Below are positions 39,449 to 47,366 of a DNA stretch of 54,584 nucleotides, piece by piece. Source of the stretch: CAYSWH01 sp964434775 (GTDB lineage: Bacteria; Patescibacteriota; JACMRA01); assembly GCA_964434775.1 (NCBI GenBank), contig CAYSWH010000007.1, positions 1 through 54,584 of the forward strand, given 5' to 3'. The stretch's first letter is position 1. Every line of letters begins with the position of its first letter. The notes below the pieces were generated by a model. It was not told where the DNA came from. It made no database searches and saw only the letters and a program-made list of their open reading frames with translations. Position numbers and translations under genes: made by a program.

Positions 39449-40609
39449 ATGTCTACGAATAACAATAAAGTTGATAACTATCAACTCTTGGAAGGTTTTA
39501 AAACTAAATACAGCGGTCCGCAAGTTGTGGTTAAAGCTCCCGGAAGAGTAAATATAATCGGGGAACACACTGACTACAATGACGGTTTTGTAATGCCTGT
39601 GGCTATCGATAGGTTTACTTGGATTGCAGCCAGGAGTAGAACGGATAGTAGAGTAAAACTGACTTCCTTGGATTTTGTAAATACCATTGAGTTTGATCTG
39701 CAGGATATCCGTAAAGACAAAGAAGGTTGGGGTGAGTATTTTAAGGCTGTTGCCTGGATCCTTGAAGAAAAAGGCTACCCGCTGAAGGGTTTTGAAGGAG
39801 TGGTAACCGGTAACGTGCCTATTGGAGCCGGACTATCTTCTTCGGCAGCTCTGGAACTAGCCCTTTGTAAAATGTTTGCCGAAGTCTCAAACTTTGATTG
39901 GGTTCCCCCGGAAATGGCCAAACTTTCTCAAGAAGCCGAAAATAGGTGGGTCGGAGTCAATTGTGGAATTATGGATCAGATGATTTCCGCTTGTGGTAAA
40001 GAAAACCAAGCACTTTTGATAGACTGCAAAGACCTAAGCATGCAAACGGCACCGCTACCCAAAGGAACTTCTATTGTAGTTATGGACACGAGTACCAGGC
40101 GAGGTCTGGTTGACTCGGCCTACAACGAAAGAAGGCAGCAGTGTGAAGATGCAGCTAAATTTTTTGGGGTTAAGACTCTGAGAGAGGTTGATATAAATCA
40201 GTTGGAAGAAGTAAAAGATAAGCTAAGTGAATTGGTATATCAAAGGGCAAAACATGTTATTTCTGAAAACAATAGAGTTCTGGAAGCCTTTAAGGCAATG
40301 AAAAACAACGACAGTGAGACTCTTGGTCAGTTGATGAACGAAAGTCATGAGAGCTTAAGGTATGACTTTGAAGTTTGCAATAGTGCCCTTAACACCATTG
40401 TGGGAATTGCCCAAAAACAAACGGGCTGTCTTGGTGCCAGAATGACCGGAGCCGGCTTTGGAGGCTGTGCCGTAGCTCTTATAAAATCCGATTCTGCCGA
40501 GAAATTTGTTCAAGAAGTCTCCAAAGATTACCATGAAAAAACCAAGTTGGATGCCAAAATTTACGTTTGTAAAATTAGCGATGGAGCTCAAACCATTAGT
40601 AAAGAATAA
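39449..40609 (+). CDS. galK: galactokinase
   Basis: A 386-aa GHMP kinase that phosphorylates galactose at C1. The galactokinase signature GRVNIIGEHTDYNDG is at residues 32-46, the GHMP ATP loop GAGLSSSAALE near 130, DTSTRRGLVDSAYNERR in the middle, and TGAGFGGCAVAL near the end. Length and motifs are standard, and the catalytic Asp region (NCGIMDQ) is intact. It follows galT by 13 bases and precedes the HAD-like gene by 24. Confidence 0.96.
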   Translation: MSTNNNKVDNYQLLEGFKTKYSGPQVVVKAPGRVNIIGEHTDYNDGFVMPVAIDRFTWIAARSRTDSRVKLTSLDFVNTIEFDLQDIRKDKEGWGEYFKAVAWILEEKGYPLKGFEGVVTGNVPIGAGLSSSAALELALCKMFAEVSNFDWVPPEMAKLSQEAENRWVGVNCGIMDQMISACGKENQALLIDCKDLSMQTAPLPKGTSIVVMDTSTRRGLVDSAYNERRQQCEDAAKFFGVKTLREVDINQLEEVKDKLSELVYQRAKHVISENNRVLEAFKAMKNNDSETLGQLMNESHESLRYDFEVCNSALNTIVGIAQKQTGCLGARMTGAGFGGCAVALIKSDSAEKFVQEVSKDYHEKTKLDAKIYVCKISDGAQTISKE

Positions 40610-40633
40610 GAAATTAAAGTATAATTATTTTGT

Positions 40634-41314
40634 ATGACTACACTAGAGACACCGCAACCTTCTGAACCGGTAAACCAGGAAAGAAAAGATGCCTTAAGAA
40701 ACAATAACTGGCTCCTTTTTCAGGTTCTTCAAATGATAGTAAAGGATCCGGAAATGCTAAAAATTGCCATAGAAGCAGCTAGTAACCAGGACTACAATGT
40801 AGATTTTGAAATATATGATCAAGACACTCTCCCAATACTTGAAACTTCCGGAATGAAGAAATTGTACTTAATAATGGCTGATTTTGACGGTACGGGCGGT
40901 AGTGAACAAAGAGCCGAATTTGCCGCAACTGATCCAAATAATAATGTTAGATACAGTGAGAAAGTGAAGGGCTTTATCCCGGAGTTTATGAGATATTTTG
41001 GGTTGTATGATTTTTTTAAAAACCTTAAGAAAGTTCAAGACAGACAAAGAGAGATGGGACTGGGAGATAATGTTCTGTGGAGCTTTAACACGGCCAGAGG
41101 CCCGGATATTCTTTATTTCCTTGATAAAGTGGGAGTTAAGCAGAATATGCCTCTTTTTGTCGAAAACGGATCCGTAGCCTTGTTTCCGTTGGAAGACGGT
41201 CAACCTGTAGGCTTGCCATATCGAAATGATTTTTACGAACAGCTTAGACAAAAGGGTTATCACACAAAAACAATTAGATATAAGGAAAAAGATTATTTGA
41301 TGGTAGATTTATAG
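40634..41314 (+). CDS. HAD-like phosphatase gene, 5' piece (frameshifted)
   Basis: Piece 1 (226 aa) contains a HAD-type motif 1 (MADFDGTGG, near residue 77; DxDGT form). It also has a sugar-phosphatase-like strand and loop (WSFNTARGPDILYFLDKVGV ... PLFVENGSVALF) resembling the TGR and ENG signatures of Cof/SPP-type phosphatases. It ends at a TAG at 41312-41314, but the next frame continues without break as FIAAPIEEHVFAQINQSLHDK. One missing T in the run at 41308-41310 would restore a single protein of about 680 aa. A perfect TATAAT ends 8 bases before the ATG, suggesting an internal promoter with no leader. Confidence 0.7.
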   Translation: MTTLETPQPSEPVNQERKDALRNNNWLLFQVLQMIVKDPEMLKIAIEAASNQDYNVDFEIYDQDTLPILETSGMKKLYLIMADFDGTGGSEQRAEFAATDPNNNVRYSEKVKGFIPEFMRYFGLYDFFKNLKKVQDRQREMGLGDNVLWSFNTARGPDILYFLDKVGVKQNMPLFVENGSVALFPLEDGQPVGLPYRNDFYEQLRQKGYHTKTIRYKEKDYLMVDL

Positions 41315-42672
41315 CTGCTCCAATAGAAGAACATGTATTTGCTCAAATAAACCAGTCTTTGCATGATAAATACAGTGAACATCTTAATGATACCGAAATT
41401 AGAACCCCAAAGAAAAGGATCAAGAAATATTTTGAAATTGCTCTTAAAAAAGCTGCCGAGGAGGCTGGTAAATCTGTAGAGGAGTATCTTCTAGAAATAA
41501 GAAATACTTCCGTAACCAGTTTTGATTCTGCTGTTTCTCAAGGGGAAGATAGAACCGATAAAATTACTGCCTTGATGGGATTCGGTGACCGGGAATTGGC
41601 AAGCCTCACTCACTCGGAAAATACTTTTCGTAGAGAGCTTATTTTGGCTGATCCGCTTGTAATGAAGCATCTCAAGCAAATAATTGAGGAGGTGGACCCT
41701 ACTTTGGCCTGGTCCGGTAAAGGTGAATATGATCAAGAACTATACGACTCTGAAGGTGGAATCGGACCGGCGGAAATTTCCCTGGACCCAAGTTATGGCG
41801 GTAGTAAAGACACCGGAGCAAGGTTTGTACAAGAGATTTTACCTGATTTATTACAAGAAGGAGGAGTCGAAATTAATACCTTTGCTGCCGGAAATAGCGG
41901 CGGAGAAAGCGGAGATGTCAGTCTAATCATCCAAGCCGGTGAAGGTTCGTTGGCACCTGTTCTTGCTCAGGAAATTGATTCCCGGAAACTAAAATGGCAC
42001 TTGAATGAATATTGTAATAACCCAACAAACATTGCAATGCTTAATAAGGTCCTGGAAGCCTACAAACTCCAGCCCGGCCAGTTTCTAAAAAGAATGAAAG
42101 AAATGGGCAAAGTCCCGGCCGCTCTAATGCTTGTTCTGCCAAACGGCCAAAGAATATTATGCTTGGAAGAAGATGAACAGGTAGTTTTTAGACCCGATGA
42201 AGAAATAACGGACCCAAGTTACAATATAACCACTATTCACCTTTTGGAAAGAATGCAAGATCAAGTAGGTGCCTACCTGGAGCACCACCCACTGGGAAAC
42301 CAAGAAACTCCTTTCCAACCAAATAACGTTTGTTATAACAATTATACAAATTTATGTGTCCGATTTTCAAAAGAAAGGGCGATAATTAATCAAGATTCAT
42401 TTACCGAATATGGAAATAATTCTTATATCGATCTGATTATTGACCCATCAAATAACTCTTACGGTGATGATGAAATTAATGCCTGGATCAAACATATTTT
42501 CAGTGAACTAAAAAAAATGGTAAGAAACGGGGCAAATGTATATGATTTGAGGGAAGAAATTGCTTTGATTAATGTACACTTGAGAAGGTCTCCGCTGTTA
42601 TACGAGGATAGTAGGTTTGTCTATGAGGCTGTAAGTGCTTTACTTGGCGTTGATTTAGATTTTGAGGGATAG
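41308..42672 (+). CDS. HAD-like phosphatase gene, 3' piece
   Basis: This is the continuation of the 40634 gene in the -1 frame. Read alone it could start at the ATG at 41359 (437 aa), but the open frame extends back to the break. It holds TDKITALMGFGDRELASLTHSENTFRRELIL, which is similar in place and style to the late K and GDxxND part of HAD phosphatases. After this comes a C-terminal half of about 300 residues that I do not recognise (includes FAAGNSGGESGDVSLIIQAGEGS and several acidic helices). Its place after galK suggests sugar-phosphate work, but that is context only. Confidence 0.65.
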   Translation, partial: FIAAPIEEHVFAQINQSLHDKYSEHLNDTEIRTPKKRIKKYFEIALKKAAEEAGKSVEEYLLEIRNTSVTSFDSAVSQGEDRTDKITALMGFGDRELASLTHSENTFRRELILADPLVMKHLKQIIEEVDPTLAWSGKGEYDQELYDSEGGIGPAEISLDPSYGGSKDTGARFVQEILPDLLQEGGVEINTFAAGNSGGESGDVSLIIQAGEGSLAPVLAQEIDSRKLKWHLNEYCNNPTNIAMLNKVLEAYKLQPGQFLKRMKEMGKVPAALMLVLPNGQRILCLEEDEQVVFRPDEEITDPSYNITTIHLLERMQDQVGAYLEHHPLGNQETPFQPNNVCYNNYTNLCVRFSKERAIINQDSFTEYGNNSYIDLIIDPSNNSYGDDEINAWIKHIFSELKKMVRNGANVYDLREEIALINVHLRRSPLLYEDSRFVYEAVSALLGVDLDFEG

Positions 42673-42681
42673 TAAAATTTA

Positions 42682-44223
42682 TTAACTTTCCAAATAATGA
42701 GCTCCTACACTGTCTTTTCTTTCAAGAGCTGAAGTAGTTATCATTTGAGCGGTTTTTAAGAGGTTTCTAAATATTATAGTTTCTTTGGTAATTTTTTGTA
42801 ATAAATCCGGATTGCTATTTTCAAGTATCTCCAGTGCAACTAAATTTTCCTGAAGATTTTTTTCTGTGCGGATCAAGCCGACATTTTTCCACATTATTCT
42901 TTTAATTTTTCTGATGTTTTTTTCCACAATTTCTTTTTCTTGAGAGGTTGTTTCAGTATAATTAGTAGACTCAACTAATTGTACGAGGCTCGGAGAGCTT
43001 GAAGGTTCCATCTCTTTAGTTTTTTGATTAATATCCCCGGCCACTTTAGCTGCAAAAACCAGTCCTTCCAAAAGTGAGTTGGAGGCTAACCGATTGGCTC
43101 CGTGAACTCCGGTACTGGCTACTTCCCCTGTAGCATAAACCAAATCCAAAGAAGTCCTACCGTTTAAATCAGTGGCAATACCCCCAATCTGGTAATGAGC
43201 AGAGGGAGAAATAGGTACAGGTTCTTTGGTTAGATCAATTCCATGCTCCAAGCATTTACCATAAATCCCGGGAAATCTCTCGGGTAGATTAATTTTTTCC
43301 TTTTGTCCTGTTATATCCAAAAAAACTTTGTCTTCACCGGTTTCAATCATTTCTTGCCAAATCGCCCTAGCTACAACATCTCTAGGTGCCAAATCGCCTC
43401 TGGAATCATATTTTTTTACAAATTCTTCTCCTTTGTTGTTTTTTAAAATCCCCCCTTCTCCCCTCACCGACTCGGAAATCAGAAAGTCTTTGCTAAACAA
43501 ACCAACTTCATTTTTTACTCTCAAGGCCGTAGGATGAAATTGGTAAAATTCCAAGTCCTTAACCGATAAACCTAGAATATGGGCTAAGAATAGACCGTCA
43601 CCAGTAGATACCGGCGGGTTGGTAGTATATTGATAAACCTGGCCACTGCCGCCTGTAGCAATTACCAAATAATTTCCGGTAACTTCTTCAATCACGTTTT
43701 CCTTGGAATTTAGGATTGAACAAACCACCCTGTCTTTTTTTATGGAACTATCAAAAACCAACCTATTTTCTAAAACTTTAATATTCTTTTTTTTCTTAAT
43801 CTTGGACCACAAAAACTCCTGCAAAATTCTTCCTGTTCCATCTCCGCCGGCATGGATTATCCGAGAAACGGAATGAGCCCCTTCTAAGGTCAGATCTATG
43901 CTTCCGTTTTCACTTTTATCAGCAGGAAAACCGTCCCCGATTAATTCTTTTATTGTTTTCGAGCCTTCTTCTACCAAAAGTTTTACAGCTTCATTGCTGT
44001 TCAAATGATTTCCGGCAACTAAAGTATCCTCAATATGTTTTTGAAAATCATCCTCTTTACTCAAAACTGCGGCGATACCTCCCTGTGCCCAATAAGTTGA
44101 TCCCTCCAAGGTGTTTTCTTTAGTTAAGATTACAACCTCGTACTCATCAGAAATCTTTAATGCCGTAAATAATCCGGCCACTCCGGAACCAATTATTATG
44201 ATTTTGTCGTTCAAAAACATCAA
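42682..44223 (-). CDS. nadB: L-aspartate oxidase
   Basis: NadB is the flavoprotein that oxidises aspartate to iminoaspartate, the substrate of NadA. The 513-aa protein has the FAD-binding IIIGSGVAGLFTAL at the N-terminus, the flavin loop STYWAQGGIAAVL, and EGAHSVSRIIHAGGDGTG. QFHPTAL, APRDVVARAIWQE, SAHYQIGGIATDLNGRTS and GVHGANRLASNSLLEGLVF are all standard for the family. The succinate dehydrogenase-like C-terminal helices are present but short. It runs opposite to the gal cluster, tail-to-tail with the HAD-like gene 10 bases away. Confidence 0.95.
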   Translation of the reverse strand: MMFLNDKIIIIGSGVAGLFTALKISDEYEVVILTKENTLEGSTYWAQGGIAAVLSKEDDFQKHIEDTLVAGNHLNSNEAVKLLVEEGSKTIKELIGDGFPADKSENGSIDLTLEGAHSVSRIIHAGGDGTGRILQEFLWSKIKKKKNIKVLENRLVFDSSIKKDRVVCSILNSKENVIEEVTGNYLVIATGGSGQVYQYTTNPPVSTGDGLFLAHILGLSVKDLEFYQFHPTALRVKNEVGLFSKDFLISESVRGEGGILKNNKGEEFVKKYDSRGDLAPRDVVARAIWQEMIETGEDKVFLDITGQKEKINLPERFPGIYGKCLEHGIDLTKEPVPISPSAHYQIGGIATDLNGRTSLDLVYATGEVASTGVHGANRLASNSLLEGLVFAAKVAGDINQKTKEMEPSSSPSLVQLVESTNYTETTSQEKEIVEKNIRKIKRIMWKNVGLIRTEKNLQENLVALEILENSNPDLLQKITKETIIFRNLLKTAQMITTSALERKDSVGAHYLES

Positions 44224-44460
44224 TTATTCCAACACTTCCATTTAAAAAAATTTAATCTAATTTGAAAAAAAGGGATCTTTCTGGAATTATGTAAATATAC
44301 TTGTTAATTAAACCATTTATAAACTTTTTTTCGCTTGCTTTATCGGATTTATAAACATATTACAAATTTAAAAAGAATTTGACAAGTGTCCAAATATGGC
44401 TATTTCTTTTTATACTTTATTTTTCCGTAGTTTGTTCGGCACATAATATAGCAATCTTGA

Positions 44461-45033
44461 ATGTCTAAAAAAAACAAAAAGGGAGAAAACTTGTTTAACT
44501 TAACCTTAAACCCAAAAAAATCCTGGAACAAGCAAATTCAGGAAAAAAAAGGTTTACCTAAAATTATTGAAATTCCTCAAGAAAAATATGCTGAATGGGG
44601 TCAAGGTAAGATGGTTATCCCTTCTCCACTGGATATTTGGGAGGTAATGAATGCCATCCAAGAAGGGAAATTAATTACAGGCCAAGAAATCAAGAATCAC
44701 TTAATAAAAAAATATAAAGTCTCCATTGTTTATCCTCAAATGACCGGACTTTTTATAAGACTTGTGGCCTTGGCTACAATTGAAAAGCACGGTAACTCTA
44801 ATAAACATTTGACCCCTTTTTGGAGAACACTAAAATCTAGCGGATATCTTAACCCTCAATTTCCCGGAGGCTTAGAAGAACACGCCTACAGGCTGGAGTC
44901 GGAAGGATTTTATATTATTCCCGGTAAAGGAAGTAAACTACCTAAAGTTAAAGATTATCAAAAATATATTCAAAAAATTGATTATCTTTTGGATCAGGGA
45001 AAATGCAAAGATATGCAAAAAAACATCTTCTAA
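44461..45033 (+). CDS. MGMT-family (alkyltransferase-like) DNA-binding protein
   Basis: The 190-aa protein matches by eye the small MGMT/Ada-like family found in archaea and candidate phyla. GKMVIPSPLDIWEVMNAIQEGK is followed by a winged-helix part (ITGQEIKNHLIKKYKVSIVYPQMTGLFI) and by the signature PFWRTLKSSGYLNPQFPGG. The alkyl-acceptor PCHR cysteine of true O6-methylguanine methyltransferases is absent, as in ATL proteins that flag alkylated bases for excision repair. The function is therefore a DNA-damage or DNA-binding role by family, not proven. It is a lone gene with TTGACA at 44379-44384 upstream and no convincing -10 spacing. Confidence 0.75.
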   Translation: MSKKNKKGENLFNLTLNPKKSWNKQIQEKKGLPKIIEIPQEKYAEWGQGKMVIPSPLDIWEVMNAIQEGKLITGQEIKNHLIKKYKVSIVYPQMTGLFIRLVALATIEKHGNSNKHLTPFWRTLKSSGYLNPQFPGGLEEHAYRLESEGFYIIPGKGSKLPKVKDYQKYIQKIDYLLDQGKCKDMQKNIF

Positions 45034-45115
45034 AGCAATCTGCATTCAAAATATATAGCTAAACTAAAACCGGACATTTCCAAATTTTACTCTGTAGTTT
45101 GCCAAGTTGTCATCC

Positions 45116-45326
45116 TTGTAATTAATGCCTCATTAAGTATTACAACCGCTTTAAAAAACAGATAATCCTAACTCACTTTTACCTCAAAAAAGAGGAAGGA
45201 AATATGGTTCTATGAAATACCAACCATATATTCAGAATAAAATTACCGAGTTAAGGCTTCAAGGTATTAACAACATCACTCCATATGAACAACTTAATTC
45301 TGTTAGCGAATAGGTTGACATATACA
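45116..45326. other. insertion splitting repeat copy 3
   Basis: About 211 bp not found in the other copies, flanked on both sides by ATCC, which may be a target duplication or simply part of the repeat's own GTCATCC units. No terminal inverted repeats of its own are evident. It contains a possible 33-codon ORF (45212-45313) preceded by GAGGAAGGA. Confidence 0.5.
45212..45313 (+). CDS. possible 33-aa ORF inside the insertion
   Basis: ATG to TAG, encoding a short peptide (MKYQPYIQNKITELRLQGIN then NITPYEQLNSVSE) that looks like an amphipathic helix. A strong AGAGGAAGGA lies about 11-20 bases upstream, unusual in this window where Shine-Dalgarno sites are scarce. It could be a small gene, a fragment of a larger one or chance. 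Confidence 0.2.
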   Translation: MKYQPYIQNKITELRLQGINNITPYEQLNSVSE

Positions 45327-45614
45327 ATCCTGAATTTACCACACAGTCATCCTGAAAACCAAAACCGACCCGTCATCCTGAATTTATTTCAGGATCCCAT
45401 TCAATACTGGGTTCCGAAACAAGTTCTAAATGACAATTATTATTTCAGGGTCAATCTTCGAAGCGATTCCGAAACAAGTTCTCCGTGACAAGTGTATTCA
45501 GGTTACGTTCGGATCGACTATGTAACTAATACCCACCTGGAAGGTGCTTGAAATAAATGTATTTTTGATGCATAATTGTTATTAAATACAAAACAAATAC
45601 AAAGCACCACTCAA

Positions 45615-45953
45615 ATGATTCATGAGGTCAAACAGCACATTCATAAAAGAGAAAGAGTACATAGTTTAAAACAAAACTACCCCCATCCTGATCTAAAAAT
45701 CAGGCTAATTGACGATCTTTCAATCGTCTTTTCAATATTGAACCCCATGACCGTTCTGCCTCAGATTCACCTGCTTTATACCACTCAAGACGGAACCGGT
45801 CTCTCTCTATCAATGTGGATTTTTTACTGTTTTGGATGCATTCCTTTCTTACTTTACGCCATAGTCCATAAAGTTCCCCATCTAATACTCCTAAACGTTC
45901 TCTGGATGATTGTTCAAATAATCATGGTAGTCGGCATTTTGATATATGGGTAG
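45615..45953 (+). CDS. SemiSWEET/PQ-loop family sugar transporter
   Basis: After a basic N-terminal stretch the protein has three predicted membrane helices in the PQ-loop arrangement. The PQ motif lies in NPMTVLPQIHLLYTTQDGTG, followed by LSLSMWIFYCFGCIPFLLYA and a third helix LLNVLWMIVQIIMVVGILIY. SemiSWEETs are about 85-100 aa, function as dimers and carry sugars across the membrane by facilitated diffusion. I choose the ATG at 45615 (112 aa); the TTG at 45576 would add 13 residues without helix content. The nearby gal cluster makes a hexose a plausible cargo (inference). It is convergent with nadC. Confidence 0.75.
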   Translation: MIHEVKQHIHKRERVHSLKQNYPHPDLKIRLIDDLSIVFSILNPMTVLPQIHLLYTTQDGTGLSLSMWIFYCFGCIPFLLYAIVHKVPHLILLNVLWMIVQIIMVVGILIYG

Positions 45954-46056
45954 ATATGTTCACAATTGGGAAAAATTCTCTAATAAAATAAAATCTACAG
46001 TCTTAAGAATAAACAAATTTGGTATAGATTTTTCTTACTAAATCAAGTTTGCAAGC

Positions 46057-46971
46057 TCACTTACAAATAATCATTGATAAATCCAAGGCTGGTGCGGACA
46101 TAGTCAATTGACCGCCAATGGAAATGTAATCAACTCCGGTTAGGGCTATTGGCAGGATATTATCCAAGTTGACGCCACCACTGACTTCGGTTTCTTTTTT
46201 TCCTTTTATTATTGTTAAGGCATCTCTAATTTCCGGTAATTCAAAGTTATCAAGCATGATTCTATCAGCCCGGGATTTCAGGGCCTCTTTTACTTCAGAC
46301 AAATTCCTGGTTTCAACAACAATTGTGAATTTATCACCGTAAAGCTTTTTTGCCTTACTAGTTGTTTTTTCCAAATCACCGGCCATATCCAAATGATTAT
46401 CTTTGAGCATGACCATATCCCAAAGTCCATCCCGATAATTGTACCCGCCGCCGTGCATTACTGCCTCTTTTTGAAATTTTCGAAGGTTTGGAATTGTTTT
46501 CCGGCTATCCAGTATTTTGCAACCGGTTTGAGAAATTTTGCCAACAAATTTATTTACATTGGTGGCTACCCCTGAAAGATTAGACAGATAATTTAGAGCT
46601 ACTCTCTCTCCGATCAATATGGCTTTAGAATTTCCTTCAATCTCAATCAAAGTATCCCTTTTACTGACTTCTTTGCCGTCTTCAACTATTGTCTTAATAT
46701 TGAGGTTAGGATCAAGTATCTCAAAAACCCGCTTACATCTTTTTATCCCTGATAAAATGCCTGCTTCTTTGGCAATAATTTTTGCTTTTAATTTTCCTTG
46801 ACTCAAGGAATTTGTACTTAGGTCTCTTTCGTTTAGATCAGGAATTAATTCAAACAAACCCTTGTTCAAATCGGTTGTCATTAAATTAGAAAAAATATGA
46901 GGAATATCAACATATTCATACAAATCCTCCAAAATTGCCAATAAAATAATTGAATCCGTATATGAAATCAT
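46057..46971 (-). CDS. nadC: nicotinate-nucleotide pyrophosphorylase (carboxylating)
   Basis: NadC (quinolinate phosphoribosyltransferase) turns quinolinate and PRPP into nicotinate mononucleotide. The 304-aa protein contains RVALNYLSNLSGVATNV, the KILDSRKTIPNLRKFQKEAV substrate loop, HGGGYNYRDGLWDMVMLKDNH, and DRIMLDNFELPEI. A late EVSGGVNLDNI and YISIGGQLT form the phosphate end of the barrel. Length is standard. It begins 3 bases after the 95-aa membrane protein gene on the same strand, so the two are probably translated from one mRNA. With nadA and nadB it completes aspartate-to-NaMN synthesis. Confidence 0.95.
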   Translation of the reverse strand: MISYTDSIILLAILEDLYEYVDIPHIFSNLMTTDLNKGLFELIPDLNERDLSTNSLSQGKLKAKIIAKEAGILSGIKRCKRVFEILDPNLNIKTIVEDGKEVSKRDTLIEIEGNSKAILIGERVALNYLSNLSGVATNVNKFVGKISQTGCKILDSRKTIPNLRKFQKEAVMHGGGYNYRDGLWDMVMLKDNHLDMAGDLEKTTSKAKKLYGDKFTIVVETRNLSEVKEALKSRADRIMLDNFELPEIRDALTIIKGKKETEVSGGVNLDNILPIALTGVDYISIGGQLTMSAPALDLSMIICK

Positions 46972-46974
46972 ATA

Positions 46975-47262
46975 TTAAAGTCCGTTTTCACCTTGTCTAA
47001 TTCTTACCTCAGAATCATCACCGTTTCCTGAATTGCTACCTTCAGATCCCGGAAAACTCTCCCCGGGTGTAAAAATTCCGAATATCAGAAGAACCCCCAA
47101 AATAATCATCCCAAAACCGGCCAGTTGGTAGACTACCGAAGAAGGCAGTAAATACCTCTCCAAAAAAGTTATTCTCATTACGTGTCTAGTTAAGTAATTA
47201 GCATAAACGGCAGATACTGAGCCAATGCCAACCAACCCTAAACCAAGTAGAATATTTTCCAT
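46975..47262 (-). CDS. small membrane protein, 95 aa, upstream of nadC
   Basis: Two hydrophobic segments (about residues 4-22 and 44-66) are separated by a short basic loop (THVMRITFLER-like region). A C-terminal Gly/Ser/Asp-rich tail carries PGESFPGSEGSNSGNGDDSE. No family recognised. It is followed by nadC after 3 bases and lies divergent from the aroK-aroE gene. The link to NAD synthesis is by position only. Confidence 0.65.
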   Translation of the reverse strand: MENILLGLGLVGIGSVSAVYANYLTRHVMRITFLERYLLPSSVVYQLAGFGMIILGVLLIFGIFTPGESFPGSEGSNSGNGDDSEVRIRQGENGL

Positions 47263-47294
47263 ACCTAAAATTTCAACAATACTTTCCCGAGAAA

Positions 47295-47330
47295 GTCAAA
47301 TTTGACATGTTCCTTTTTTAACGTTAAAAC
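47295..47330 (+). promoter_or_regulatory. promoter with overlapping palindrome upstream of aroK-aroE
   Basis: TTGACA (47302-47307), 17 bases, TAAAAC (47325-47330) precede the ATG at 47367. The -35 box is one arm of a perfect 12-bp palindrome, GTCAAATTTGAC (47295-47306). Its other arm provides a TTGAC for the divergent nadC-side transcript, so one bound protein could block both directions. This is an observation of layout; no regulator is known. Confidence 0.45.
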
Positions 47331-47366
47331 CGAGTTGATCTTACTAAAGAAATCTGATAATTATTT

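Larger units (their letters stand above)
45054..45522 (+). repeat. dispersed TIR element, copy 3, interrupted (469 bp)
   Basis: The left part (45054-45115: TATAGCTAAACT ... GACATTTCCAAATTTTAC ... GCCAAGTTGTCATCC) and the right part (about 45327-45522: ATCCTGAATTTACCACACAGTCATCC ... GGATCGACTATG) are contiguous in copies 2 and 4. Here they are separated by about 210 unrelated bases. The right part has the extra GGTTCCGAAACAAGTTC unit seen in copy 2. The whole spacer 45034-45614 contains this element and its insert and no clear gene. Confidence 0.8.

Noticed and set aside
41300..41320. Programmed -1 frameshift in the HAD-like gene
   Set aside because: No X-XXY-YYZ heptamer in the zero frame and no obvious downstream stem; a missing T in a T run is simpler.
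44379..44416. TTGACA and TATACT upstream of the MGMT-like gene as one promoter
   Set aside because: The spacing is 26 bases, too long for an ordinary sigma70 promoter.
45576..45614. TTG start adding 13 residues to the SemiSWEET protein
   Set aside because: The extra residues are polar and unlike the family N-terminus, and an ATG at 45615 is available.
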